The position numbers were made by a program, and so were the translations under genes. Of a DNA stretch of 18,410 nt, positions 1 to 8,778 are shown piece by piece; position 1 is the first letter of the stretch, and each line of letters starts with the position of its first letter. The notes beneath the pieces are model-generated. The model worked only from the letters and a program-made list of their open reading frames with translations, ran no database searches and was not told the origin of the DNA. Origin of the DNA: an uncultured Prevotella sp. (GTDB lineage: Bacteria; Bacteroidota; Bacteroidia; Bacteroidales; Bacteroidaceae); NCBI GenBank assembly GCA_947072805.1, contig CAMTJK010000031.1, positions 1 to 18,410 of the forward strand, given 5' to 3'.

Positions 1-52
1 AAATTCGACCAAATATCTTTACAAATTAACTTTCATTAAGTGCAGTTACGAG
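1..52 (+). repeat. Left arm of a 52-bp perfect inverted repeat
   Basis: Bases 1-52 are an exact reverse complement of 18357-18408, by base-by-base comparison. The arm is A+T-rich and ends in GTGCAGTTACGAG. Just inside both arms a weaker match continues, CTGGC then two bases then CTGTT, so the related region is about 66 bp. The arm starts at the first base of the window, so the true repeat may extend outward. No transposase or integrase is encoded nearby. It is probably a copy of a dispersed intergenic repeat, but the family is not one I recognise. Confidence 0.9.
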
Positions 53-259
53 CCCTGGCGGCTGTTGTCACTCATCCATTGCATCTGGCTTCCTTTTACG
101 TTTAGAGTCTTAGACCAAATCGGTCATCAGACCGCGAAGAGGCATTTTGCGAGAATACATGTTTGCTTTAACAGCCTTTTCGCCTCTCTGCGCACAATCT
201 TGTTTCTTGCTCATCCCGACATCTCTGCTATGCCATCGCCGATACGGTTGCAATCTGGC

Positions 260-329
260 ACGCATACAGACTAAACAAGCATGAAATCTAATGACCTATG
301 TGGGTTAAATTATTTATATCTGTATGCGT
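260..329. repeat. 11-bp perfect inverted repeat upstream of cca
   Basis: ACGCATACAGA at 260-270 is the exact reverse complement of TCTGTATGCGT at 319-329, with 48 bp between. The right arm falls where the -33 region of the promoter (box at 348-355) would lie. That makes it a candidate looped operator or a stem in an upstream transcript. No regulator gene is nearby, so the function is unknown. Confidence 0.55.
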
Positions 330-347
330 AATGTGCTTGAAAATTAC

Positions 348-355
348 TACCTTTG
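348..355 (+). promoter_or_regulatory. Predicted -7 promoter box for cca
   Basis: TACCTTTG matches the Bacteroidota -7 consensus TAnnTTTG. It would start transcription near 361, about 25 nt before the ATG at 386. I could not identify a convincing -33 element. Confidence 0.65.
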
Positions 356-385
356 CACCCCGAATCAAGACAAAAATCCATTCCG

Positions 386-1813
386 ATGAAGATATTTACC
401 GATGAAGAGTTGGCGCAGATTCTTGACAAAGACATCTTCCGACGCATTTCCGCAGCTGCCGATAAACTTGGTGTGGAGTGTTATGTGGTGGGCGGATATG
501 TGCGCGACATCTTCCTCGAACGCCGGTCCAACGACATTGATGTCGTTGTGGTGGGCAGTGGCATAGAGGTAGCATCGGAACTGAAACAGATGCTTGGCAG
601 AAAGGCACACCTCACGGTGTTCCGTAATTTCGGAACGGCACAGGTGAAGTGGGGAGACACGGAGGTGGAGTTTGTGGGAGCACGCAAGGAGAGCTATAGT
701 CACGACTCGCGCAAGCCTGCGGTGGAGAACGGAACCCTCGAGGACGACCAGAACCGGCGCGACTTCACCATCAATGCCATGGCTATATGTCTTAACAAAG
801 AACGCTTCGGCGAGCTCGTAGACCCCTTTGACGGCATTTACGACCTCGAAGACGGCATAATATGCACGCCGCTCGACCCCGACATAACATTCTCTGATGA
901 CCCTCTGCGAATGATGAGGTGCGTGCGCTTCGCCACACAGCTCAACTTCATCATAGAAGACGAAACGTTTGACGCGCTCGAAAGAAATGCCGAACGCATA
1001 AGGATAGTGAGCGGGGAACGCATAAAAGACGAACTGAACAAGATAATGATGACAGCCACGCCGAGCCGAGGCTTCGTGGATTTGCAGCGGTCAGGTCTGC
1101 TTAACATCATACTGCCCGAACTGGCGGCTCTCGATATTGTGGAGACGCGCAACGGAAGGGCGCACAAGAACAATTTCTATCATACGCTCGAGGTTCTCGA
1201 CAATGTCTGTTCGCGAACCGACAACCTGTGGCTGCGATGGGCGGCACTCATGCACGACGTAGGCAAGACAAGGAGCAAGCGGTGGGACCCGCTGGCAGGA
1301 TGGACATTCCACAGCCACAACATAATAGGCGCAAAGATGGTGCCGACGGTGTTCAGAAGGCTGATGCTGCCTATGGACTCGAAGATGAAGTACGTGCAGA
1401 AGCTTGTCGATTTGCACATGCGCCCCATAGTAATAGCCGACGACGTGGTGACCGACAGTGCCGTGAGACGCCTGATGAACGATGCTGGCGATGACATTGA
1501 CGACCTGATGATACTTTGTGAAGCTGACATCACAAGCAAAAACCAGGTACGCAAGAAGCATTTCCTTGAAAATTACCGCATAGTGCGCGAAAAGCTTGCC
1601 GACTTGAAGGAGAATGACTACAAGCGACTGCTCCAGCCATGCATCGACGGAAACGAGATTATGGAAATGTTCAAGCTGAAGCCGTGCCGCGAGGTGGGTG
1701 AACTGAAAAAGGTAATGAAAGATGCCGTTCTCGACAACAAAGTGCCAAACGAGCGCGAACCGCTTATGAAGCTGCTCATGGAGAAAGCAAAAGCCATGGG
1801 ACTCACTGTATGA
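386..1813 (+). CDS. cca: CCA-adding tRNA nucleotidyltransferase with HD domain
   Basis: This cytoplasmic enzyme adds or repairs the 3'-CCA end of tRNAs using CTP and ATP. The 475-residue protein has a class II nucleotidyltransferase head with GGYVRD at about 36-41 and the metal-binding pair in NDIDVVV at about 49-55. RRDFTINAMA (about 124-133) and DPLRMMRCVRFA (about 172-183) are the base- and ribose-contacting motifs. A C-terminal HD phosphohydrolase-type domain follows, with HDVGK at about 290-294 and FHSHN at about 308-312, as in the bacterial CCA-HD architecture. I chose ATG 386 over a TTG at 353 because the -7 box ends at 355, so the TTG would lie upstream of the transcript. The gene looks monocistronic. 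A poly(A) polymerase is the alternative for this superfamily, but in this phylum a CCA enzyme is more likely. Confidence 0.93.
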   Translation: MKIFTDEELAQILDKDIFRRISAAADKLGVECYVVGGYVRDIFLERRSNDIDVVVVGSGIEVASELKQMLGRKAHLTVFRNFGTAQVKWGDTEVEFVGARKESYSHDSRKPAVENGTLEDDQNRRDFTINAMAICLNKERFGELVDPFDGIYDLEDGIICTPLDPDITFSDDPLRMMRCVRFATQLNFIIEDETFDALERNAERIRIVSGERIKDELNKIMMTATPSRGFVDLQRSGLLNIILPELAALDIVETRNGRAHKNNFYHTLEVLDNVCSRTDNLWLRWAALMHDVGKTRSKRWDPLAGWTFHSHNIIGAKMVPTVFRRLMLPMDSKMKYVQKLVDLHMRPIVIADDVVTDSAVRRLMNDAGDDIDDLMILCEADITSKNQVRKKHFLENYRIVREKLADLKENDYKRLLQPCIDGNEIMEMFKLKPCREVGELKKVMKDAVLDNKVPNEREPLMKLLMEKAKAMGLTV

Positions 1814-1951
1814 CACACTGTGCTGCGTTCCCCCACTTATATCGCCAGATGATTACGGCGGCAAGGAATGATGCTTGATGCTGTGCGGAAATAATCGTTA
1901 CAAGTAGTTAAGCAGAAAATAAAAAAACTTAAATGTATTGTTATGAAATCG

Positions 1952-1967
1952 CATTATTATGATAATG
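1952..1967. promoter_or_regulatory. Palindrome in the efflux promoter, candidate operator
   Basis: CATTAT-TATG-ATAATG is a perfect inverted repeat with 6-bp arms, ending 4 bp before the predicted -7 box at 1972-1979. It occupies about -33 to -18 of that promoter. The position suits a repressor or activator site for the efflux operon, but no TetR-, MarR- or AraC-type regulator is encoded in the window. An A+T-rich palindrome this short could arise by chance. Confidence 0.4.
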
Positions 1968-1971
1968 TGAG

Positions 1972-1979
1972 TATCTTTG
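1972..1979 (+). promoter_or_regulatory. Predicted -7 promoter box for the efflux operon
   Basis: TATCTTTG matches TAnnTTTG. Transcription would start near 1985, giving a leader of about 75 nt before the ATG at 2060. This leader is longer than those of the other units here. I saw no clear leader peptide or riboswitch in it. Confidence 0.65.
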
Positions 1980-2059
1980 CACACCGAAAACCGAACAAAG
2001 ACTAAAAGTTTTCATTTCTTAAACAAGTACATAACAACAACAGTAAAGATAAAATAGGT

Positions 2060-3256
2060 ATGAAAAAAAGTAGAATGTTTATCGCAGCAGCGATGGCTGC
2101 GGTGATTGTGTCGTGTGGAGGTAAGTCAGGCGGCAAACCGAATTTCGCGGACAATGAGTACGCTATACGAAAAGTCGAGGCAAATTCAACAGAGTTGCAA
2201 GCCACTTATCCCGCCACAATCAAGGGAATTCAGGATGTACAGATACGCCCGAAGGTGAGCGGCTTCATTACACGCATCTGCGTGCATGAAGGACAGGCTG
2301 TTACGGCAGGTCAGCTATTGTTCGTAATAGACAACGAAACATATCAGGCACAGGTCCGTCAGGCAAAAGCCTCGGTAAACACAGCAAAGGCACAGCTCGC
2401 CACATCGAAACTCACCTACGAGAACTCGAAGAAACTGTATGAGGGCAAGGTGATAGGAGACTACGAGCTATCTACCGCAGAGAATAACTATGCCACGGCA
2501 CAGGCTCAGCTGGCACAGGCAGAGTCGGCACTGGCATCGGCAGAAGAGACATTGAGCTACTGCTACGTGAAAAGTCCTGTGGCAGGCGTAGTGGGCTCGC
2601 TGCCCTACAAGGTGGGCGCCCTCGTCTCGGCATCGAGCGCCGAACCGCTCACAACCGTATCGGACGTATCTACAATAGAGGTGTTCTTCTCGCTTACGGA
2701 GAAGGATATGCTCGCCATGACAAAGAATGAAAACGGAGTGAGCGGAGCCCTGGCTGCGTTCCCTGAAGTCAGACTGCAACTCGCCGACGGAAGCACCTAT
2801 AGCCAGCCCGGAAAGGTGGTGAAGGCAAGCGGAGTGATAGACGCTGCCACCGGCTCTGTATCGGTGATAGCCCACTTCCCCAATCCTAACAAGGAACTGC
2901 GCAGCGGCGGCTCGGGACTGATAGTGATACCGAGCATGAAAGACAAGGCGGTGATAATCCCGCAGGAAGCTACATCAGAGGTACAGAACAAGATTTTCGT
3001 CTACCTCGTGGGCAAGGATAACCGCGTCAGATATACGGAGATAAAGGTCAATCCGCAGAACGACGGAAAGACATACATCGTTACCGCCGGTTTGAAGGTG
3101 GGCGACACCTATGTGTCGAAGGGAATAACATCGCTGACAGACGGCATGCAAATAAAACCCATCCCCGAAAAGGACTATATGAAAAAGATAGACGATGCTG
3201 CCAAACTTGGCGAAAAGCAAGGCTCGGCTTCGGCTTACATCAGTGTGATGAAGTAG
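2060..3256 (+). CDS. RND efflux periplasmic adaptor lipoprotein (AcrA/MexA type)
   Basis: This is the membrane fusion protein that links an RND pump to its outer-membrane channel. The 398-residue protein begins with a lipoprotein signal peptide: basic MKKSR, a hydrophobic stretch, then lipobox VIVSC with the lipidated Cys at 19. Half-motifs of a split lipoyl domain (about 61-90 and 168-190) flank an Ala/Gln-rich helical hairpin (about 92-166) that should form the coiled coil. Beta-barrel and membrane-proximal domains follow. It is first in a three-gene efflux operon, 65 bp upstream of the pump gene. Length and domain order are ordinary for the HlyD/AcrA family. The substrate cannot be read from the sequence. 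Confidence 0.95.
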   Translation: MKKSRMFIAAAMAAVIVSCGGKSGGKPNFADNEYAIRKVEANSTELQATYPATIKGIQDVQIRPKVSGFITRICVHEGQAVTAGQLLFVIDNETYQAQVRQAKASVNTAKAQLATSKLTYENSKKLYEGKVIGDYELSTAENNYATAQAQLAQAESALASAEETLSYCYVKSPVAGVVGSLPYKVGALVSASSAEPLTTVSDVSTIEVFFSLTEKDMLAMTKNENGVSGALAAFPEVRLQLADGSTYSQPGKVVKASGVIDAATGSVSVIAHFPNPNKELRSGGSGLIVIPSMKDKAVIIPQEATSEVQNKIFVYLVGKDNRVRYTEIKVNPQNDGKTYIVTAGLKVGDTYVSKGITSLTDGMQIKPIPEKDYMKKIDDAAKLGEKQGSASAYISVMK

Positions 3257-3321
3257 AAATAACGATATCAAGACGATGTTAGGGTATTACCTTAACGACG
3301 ACAAACCATAAATACAGAATT

Positions 3322-6300
3322 ATGACATTTACAAATTTCATAAAACGCCCGGTATTATCGACAGTAGTATCAATCTTCTTCGTGCTGCTGGGTATAATCG
3401 GCATCATATCGCTGCCTATAGAGCAGTACCCTGATGTCGCGCCGCCTACGGTAGTTCTGCGTACCACCTATACCGGTGCAGACGCCCAGACGGTGCTCAA
3501 CTCCGTTATCACTCCGCTGGAAGAGAGTATCAACGGTGTGGAAAACATGACTTACATGACCTCGCAGGCCACAAACGACGGCTCTGCACAGATTACGGTC
3601 TACTTCAAACAGGGCTCCGACCCCGATATGGCTGCCGTAAACGTGCAGAACCGCGTAAGCCAGGCACAGTCGCTGCTGCCCGCCGAGGTAACGAGGGTAG
3701 GTGTGACAGTGCAGAAACAGCAGACATCGAACGTCATAATGTTCACACTCACCACCGAAGACGGACGATATGACGATGTGTTCCTCACCAACTATGCCAA
3801 CATCAACGTCATTCCTGCCCTCAAGCGTATCAACGGCGTCGGCGATGTACAGTCGCCGGGTATGAAGACATACTCCATGCGTATATGGCTCAAGCCCGAC
3901 AAGATGAAGCAGTACGGGCTTATCCCCTCTGACGTGTCGGCTGCACTTGCCGAGCAGAACATCGAGGCTGCTCCGGGAAAGTTCGGAGAACAGAGCGACA
4001 TGGCATTCGAATATGTGATGCGTTACAAAGGACGACTGAAGACAGAAGAGGAATATAAGGACATAATCATTGCCAGCGACCACAACGGCCAGACGCTGCG
4101 ACTTAGGGATGTTGCCGACATAGAACTCGGCGGACTTGTGTACAGCGTGTCGATGAAGAACAACGCCCAGCCATCAGTGATGGGTATGGTGCAGCAGATA
4201 GCCGGCTCGAACGCCAACCAGATAGCCAAGGACGTGAAAGCCGAACTGGAGAAGCAGGCCAAGTCGTTCCCTCCGGGCATGGAATACAAGATAAACATGG
4301 ACGTTACCGAGTTCCTTTACGCATCTATCGAGGAGGTTATATTCACGTTGGTGCTTACGCTGCTGCTCGTGTTCCTTGTTGTGTACGTGTTCCTGCAGGA
4401 CATTCGTTCAACACTCATCCCTATGATTGCCGTGCCGGTAGCTTTGATAGGTACGTTCCTGTTCCTTTGGATATTCGGCTTCTCGGTCAATCTGCTCGTG
4501 CTCTCGGCATTGCTTCTCGCCATTGCCATCGTGGTGGACGACGCCATCGTGGTTGTCGAGGCTGTGCATGCCAAGCTCGACCAGGGATACAAGAGCGCGC
4601 TTACCGCTTCTATCGACGCGATGAACGAAATATCGGGCGCCATCATATCCATTACGCTTGTAATGTCGGCGGTGTTCGTGCCGGTGTCGTTCATGGGCGG
4701 TACGAGCGGTGCCTTCTATCGTGAGTTCGGTATTACGATGGCGGTATCAATTCTTATTTCAGCTGTCAATGCCTTGACGCTTTCTCCTGCGCTTTGCGCC
4801 ATGTTCCTGAAGCCTCATGACGACGAAGCCGACCACAGGAAGTCGGTAGTGGACCGATTCCACGAGGCATTCAACTACCAGTACGAGAAGATTCTTGTAA
4901 AATATAAGAAAGGTGTGGAGAGGGTTATCCACCACCGCATACTTGCTGGCGTCTCCGTTGTTGTGGGAATTGTGGCTCTTGTACTCTCCATGGTATTCAC
5001 AAAGACAGGTCTTGTGCCCGACGAAGACATGGGAGTAATGTTCTGTACGGTGTCAATGGCACCGGGAACGGGTCAGGCAAGAACGCAGGAGGTGATGGAA
5101 CAGATTGACCGTATGCTCGCATCTAACCCTGCTGTCAAGACACGTGAGATGCTGGTAGGCTACAACTTCATAGCCGGACAGGGCTCCGACCAGGCCACAT
5201 TCATCATAAAGCTCAAGCCTTTCGAGGAGCGTCCGAGCGGTTTCTTCTACAACCTCTCCGGATTGTGGCAGGGTGAAGGTATCAAACGTTTCCTTGTGAA
5301 TCCGCAGGCGGTCAATTCCGTACTCGGAATGATCTACAAGCAGACGGCAGAAATAAAGGATGCACAGATCATTGCCTTCGCTCCGCCAATGATTAACGGT
5401 TTCGGTGCCACCAATGGTCTTACGTTCTCTATGCAGGACAAGACAGGTGGCGACCTCAACAGGTTCTTCGAGGTTACCAAAAAGTATCTTGCCGAGCTCA
5501 ACAAGCGTCCGGAGATAGCCAGCGCCATGACCTCCTACAATCCTAACTACCCGCAGTATATGGTTGATGTGGATGTGGCAAAGTGCAAGCAGAGCGGCAT
5601 ATCGCCGAGCACCGTGCTCACCACACTGCAGGGATACTATGGCGGTCTGTATGCATCCAACTTCAACGCTTACGGTAAGCTCTACCGTGTAATGATTCAG
5701 GGTGATGTGGCAAGCCGCGCCAAACCGGCAGACATGACCAACATATACGTACGCACGCCCAACGGCATGTCGCCTGTCAGCGAGTTCTGTTCGCTGAGGC
5801 GCGTCTACGGTCCGTCCAACGTGATGCGTTTCAACCTCTTTACGTGTATCAACGTAAATGCAACGGCTGCCGACGGCTATTCTTCGGGTCAGGCCATCCA
5901 GGCCATCGAGGAAGTGGCTGCACAGGTGCTGCCCGACGGTTACGGTCTCGACTATTCCGGTCTGACACGTTCAGAGCGCGAGTCGAGCAGTTCTACAGGC
6001 ATCATCTTCGCACTGTGTCTGGTGTTCGTTTATCTTATACTTTCCGCACAGTATGAGAGCTACATACTGCCTCTTGCGGTTATACTTTCCATTCCGTTCG
6101 GTCTTGCCGGAGCCTTTATCTTCACCAATATATTCGGACATTCCAACGACATCTACATGCAGATCGCGCTCATCATGCTTATCGGTCTTCTGGCGAAGAA
6201 CGCCATCCTTATCGTGCAGTTTGCCCTCGAGCGCCGTATGACAGGTATGGCTATACGCTATTCGGCAATTCTCGGAGCCGGTGCGCGTCTGCGTCCTATC

Positions 6301-6567
6301 CTCATGACCTCTCTTGCCATGATTATCGGCCTTCTGCCTCTGATGTTCGCCTCGGGTGTGGGCAAGAACGGTAACCAGACGCTTGGTGCGGCAGCCGTGG
6401 GCGGTATGCTCATAGGTACTCTTTGCCAGCTCTTTGTGGTGCCCGCGCTCTTCGCCGTGTTCCAGTGGCTGCAAGAGAAGTTCCGTCCGATAGACTTCGG
6501 CGACAATAATGCCGATGTTGAGTCTGAACTGCTCCAATATACAAGGCCTATTGAATCCCAAAACTAA
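3322..6567 (+). CDS. RND multidrug efflux pump, inner-membrane subunit (AcrB/HAE1 type)
   Basis: This proton-driven trimeric transporter exports hydrophobic or amphiphilic compounds. The 1081 residues show the RND plan: a first membrane helix at about 10-30, a large periplasmic loop, a block of helices from about 335, a second large loop, and a final helix block from about 875. The proton-relay residues are in place. The Asp pair is at 406-407 in VVDDAIVVVE (AcrB D407/D408), and Lys959 is in GLLAKNAILI (AcrB K940). The N-terminal signature FIKRPVLSTVVSIFFVLLG is typical of the hydrophobe/amphiphile efflux-1 (HAE1) family. The next gene starts 6 bp downstream, so the two are surely cotranscribed. 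Drugs, bile salts, fatty acids and dyes are all possible substrates. Confidence 0.97.
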   Translation: MTFTNFIKRPVLSTVVSIFFVLLGIIGIISLPIEQYPDVAPPTVVLRTTYTGADAQTVLNSVITPLEESINGVENMTYMTSQATNDGSAQITVYFKQGSDPDMAAVNVQNRVSQAQSLLPAEVTRVGVTVQKQQTSNVIMFTLTTEDGRYDDVFLTNYANINVIPALKRINGVGDVQSPGMKTYSMRIWLKPDKMKQYGLIPSDVSAALAEQNIEAAPGKFGEQSDMAFEYVMRYKGRLKTEEEYKDIIIASDHNGQTLRLRDVADIELGGLVYSVSMKNNAQPSVMGMVQQIAGSNANQIAKDVKAELEKQAKSFPPGMEYKINMDVTEFLYASIEEVIFTLVLTLLLVFLVVYVFLQDIRSTLIPMIAVPVALIGTFLFLWIFGFSVNLLVLSALLLAIAIVVDDAIVVVEAVHAKLDQGYKSALTASIDAMNEISGAIISITLVMSAVFVPVSFMGGTSGAFYREFGITMAVSILISAVNALTLSPALCAMFLKPHDDEADHRKSVVDRFHEAFNYQYEKILVKYKKGVERVIHHRILAGVSVVVGIVALVLSMVFTKTGLVPDEDMGVMFCTVSMAPGTGQARTQEVMEQIDRMLASNPAVKTREMLVGYNFIAGQGSDQATFIIKLKPFEERPSGFFYNLSGLWQGEGIKRFLVNPQAVNSVLGMIYKQTAEIKDAQIIAFAPPMINGFGATNGLTFSMQDKTGGDLNRFFEVTKKYLAELNKRPEIASAMTSYNPNYPQYMVDVDVAKCKQSGISPSTVLTTLQGYYGGLYASNFNAYGKLYRVMIQGDVASRAKPADMTNIYVRTPNGMSPVSEFCSLRRVYGPSNVMRFNLFTCINVNATAADGYSSGQAIQAIEEVAAQVLPDGYGLDYSGLTRSERESSSSTGIIFALCLVFVYLILSAQYESYILPLAVILSIPFGLAGAFIFTNIFGHSNDIYMQIALIMLIGLLAKNAILIVQFALERRMTGMAIRYSAILGAGARLRPILMTSLAMIIGLLPLMFASGVGKNGNQTLGAAAVGGMLIGTLCQLFVVPALFAVFQWLQEKFRPIDFGDNNADVESELLQYTRPIESQN

Positions 6568-6573
6568 ACCATT

Positions 6574-7953
6574 ATGAAGAAACTTATGATGATAATGTCC
6601 GCAACGCTGCTCTTAGGCAGCTGCGGACTCTACAACAAATATGAGAGGCCCGATGTAAACACCACGGGATTGGTGCGCGACGTAAACTCGCTCACTGATA
6701 CCCTTGCCGTGAGTGACACAACGAGCTTCGGCAACCTGCCCTGGCGCAGCGTGTTTACCGACCCGCAGTTGCAGGCGCTCATCGAGACCGGACTGAACAA
6801 TAACTTCGATCTGCTCAACGCCGCACTCAACGTAAAGATGGTGGAGGCGCAGCTCGCCGTGGCAAAACTGGCGTTTGTGCCCTCGTTCTCATTCACTCCG
6901 CAGGGAACACTGTCGTCATGGGACGGACATACGCCATCCAAGATTTACTCTCTGCCCGTAAATGCCAGCTGGAGCATTGATCTCTTTGGCAATCTCCTCT
7001 CGCAGAAGCGCAGCGCGCAGATGGCTCTGCTTGCAACAAAAGACTACCAGCTTGTTGTGAAGACCAATATAGTGGCTGGTATAGCCAATATGTATTACAC
7101 TCTGCTAATGCTCGACAGACAACTCGAGATTGTCACCGACATGGAGGGACTGGTCAAGGAAACATGGGACATGATGGCGCTGCAGAAGAACCTCGGATGG
7201 GCACGTTCCACAAGCGTACAGAGTGCCGAGGCAAACTATTACGCCATACAAGCACAGGCTGCTGACCTGCGCAGACAGATAAGGGAAACCGAAAACTCGC
7301 TCTCGCTGCTGCTCGGACAGCCGGCTCAGACCATTGCACGCGGCAAACTCGACAATCAGTCGCTGCCCACAGAGTTCAGCACGGGCATTGCCTTGCAGAT
7401 GCTCAACAACCGTCCCGACGTACATTACGCCGAGATGTCGCTGGCACAGTGCTTCTATAACACTCAGACCGCACGCTCAAGATTCTATCCCAGCATAACC
7501 ATCAGCGGCAGCGGAGCCTATACCAACAACTCGGGCGCAGGTCTCGTAAACCCCGGAAAGTTGTTGCTTTCGGCTGTCGGAAGTCTTGTTCAGCCGATAT
7601 TCCAGAACGGACAGATTGTTGCAGGGCTCAAAGTGGCAAAGGCACAGCAGGAACAGGCTTTCAACACATGGCAAAATGCCATACTGAAAGCTGGCAGCGA
7701 GGTGAGCAACGCGCTTGTACTGTACAACTCTTCCGACGAGAAGAGCAAACTGGAGGAGAAACAGGTGGCTGTATTGAAGCAGAACGTGGAAGACACAAAA
7801 CAGCTATACAAGAGCAGTGGCAGCAACTATCTGGAGGTGATAACTGCCGAGACGAGCCTGCTTAACGCCGAACTCTCAAAGACTGCCGACGACTTCTACA
7901 AGATGCAGGCCGTGGTGAGCCTCTATACGGCTCTGGGCGGCGGCAGAAACTGA
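6574..7953 (+). CDS. RND efflux outer-membrane factor lipoprotein (TolC/OprM/NodT type)
   Basis: This outer-membrane channel completes the tripartite pump. The 459-residue protein has a lipoprotein signal peptide ending in lipobox LLGSC with Cys17 lipidated, as in OprM and NodT-type factors. Two outer-membrane efflux (OEP) repeats follow. Features typical of the family include WSIDLFGNL in the first half, the NRPDVHYAE segment between the repeats, and long Ala/Gln-rich helices that build the periplasmic tunnel. Being directly downstream of the pump gene, it is very probably its dedicated partner. Only 29 bp separate it from the lpxA-like gene, with no terminator or TAnnTTTG box between. Confidence 0.95.
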   Translation: MKKLMMIMSATLLLGSCGLYNKYERPDVNTTGLVRDVNSLTDTLAVSDTTSFGNLPWRSVFTDPQLQALIETGLNNNFDLLNAALNVKMVEAQLAVAKLAFVPSFSFTPQGTLSSWDGHTPSKIYSLPVNASWSIDLFGNLLSQKRSAQMALLATKDYQLVVKTNIVAGIANMYYTLLMLDRQLEIVTDMEGLVKETWDMMALQKNLGWARSTSVQSAEANYYAIQAQAADLRRQIRETENSLSLLLGQPAQTIARGKLDNQSLPTEFSTGIALQMLNNRPDVHYAEMSLAQCFYNTQTARSRFYPSITISGSGAYTNNSGAGLVNPGKLLLSAVGSLVQPIFQNGQIVAGLKVAKAQQEQAFNTWQNAILKAGSEVSNALVLYNSSDEKSKLEEKQVAVLKQNVEDTKQLYKSSGSNYLEVITAETSLLNAELSKTADDFYKMQAVVSLYTALGGGRN

Positions 7954-7982
7954 TCTCCTTAACAATTTAAAACTATTATCTT

Positions 7983-8756
7983 ATGATTAGCGAAAAAGCA
8001 GAAGTAAGCACGAAAGCGAAGATAGGAAAAAACGTTACCATCTATCCTTTCGCATATATAGAGGATGATGTAGAGATTGGCGACGACTGCGTAATCTATC
8101 CTTATGTGAGCATAATGAACGGCACACGTATGGGTGTGGGCAACAAAGTGTTCCAGAACACTGTGCTCGGTGCTGTGCCGCAGGACTTCAACTATAAGGG
8201 CGATGCCTCGAAGCTCATCATCGGCGACGGAAACGTGTTCCGCGAGAACGTGGTAATCAATAGGGCTACGTTTGCCGACGGACAGACGGTGATAGGCAAC
8301 AGAAACTTCCTCATGGAGGGTGTGCACGTGTCGCACGACACGAAGATAGGTCATGTCAATGTGTTCGGCTACGGTACGAAGATTGGCGGCGACTGTATCA
8401 TTGGCGACCGCGTGATATTCTCCTCGGGTGTGATTGCCAACCCCGGCGCACGCGTGGGCGATGCGGCGATGATTCAGAGCGGAAGCCGTTTCAGCAAGGA
8501 TGTTCCGCCGTTCATCGTTGCCACTGACAATCCTGTACGCTATGGCGGCGTGAACCGCGTGATTCTCGAGAACTATAAGGTGAGCGAGAAAATCATTGCG
8601 CACATAGCCAACGCCTACCGCCTTGTGTTCCACGGACAGACTTCGGTGTTTGATGCTGTACTGCAGATAGAACAGCAGGTGCCGGATGGTAGTGAGGTGC
8701 GTAAGATTATTGATTTCATACGCAGCACAAAGCTCGGCATCATTGGAAAGATATGA
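7983..8756 (+). CDS. lpxA: LpxA-type UDP-N-acetylglucosamine O-acyltransferase
   Basis: The LpxA family transfers a 3-hydroxyacyl chain from acyl carrier protein to UDP-GlcNAc, the first step of lipid A synthesis, in the cytoplasm. The 257-residue protein has an N-terminal left-handed beta-helix of hexapeptide repeats (IG-type turns from about 13 to 165) and a C-terminal helical domain (about 195-257). The catalytic-base histidine corresponds to His118 in LMEGVHVSHD (E. coli H125). The conserved HQ pair near E. coli 160-161 appears as Asn-Pro (153-154, in IANPG), and E. coli H144 aligns with Asp137. In Bacteroidota lpxA usually sits with lpxD and an lpxC-fabZ fusion. Here it follows an efflux operon, so it could be a paralogue with altered specificity rather than the housekeeping enzyme. 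A rho-independent terminator lies just downstream. Confidence 0.85.
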   Translation: MISEKAEVSTKAKIGKNVTIYPFAYIEDDVEIGDDCVIYPYVSIMNGTRMGVGNKVFQNTVLGAVPQDFNYKGDASKLIIGDGNVFRENVVINRATFADGQTVIGNRNFLMEGVHVSHDTKIGHVNVFGYGTKIGGDCIIGDRVIFSSGVIANPGARVGDAAMIQSGSRFSKDVPPFIVATDNPVRYGGVNRVILENYKVSEKIIAHIANAYRLVFHGQTSVFDAVLQIEQQVPDGSEVRKIIDFIRSTKLGIIGKI

Positions 8757-8778
8757 TGCCTTTGTATAAAGAAGCAGC

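Larger units (their letters stand above)
1..385. other. Intergenic region without a convincing gene
   Basis: Apart from the repeat arm at 1-52, the 11-bp inverted repeat (260-270 / 319-329) and the promoter near 348, I see no gene here. A 69-codon open frame at 65-274 has no recognisable domain and its composition does not look like its neighbours. A possible stem-loop pairs 134-143 with 182-193: AGAGGC with GCCTCT, plus GCG with CGC across a small internal loop. It could be a structured transcript or the decayed end of an upstream gene, but nothing decides this. A smaller hairpin, CGGTC-ATCA-GACCG, lies at 121-134. Confidence 0.5.

Noticed and set aside
65..274. A 69-codon open frame near the left end
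   Set aside because: No domain, no promoter box or ribosome site in front, odd composition, and it begins beside the repeat arm.
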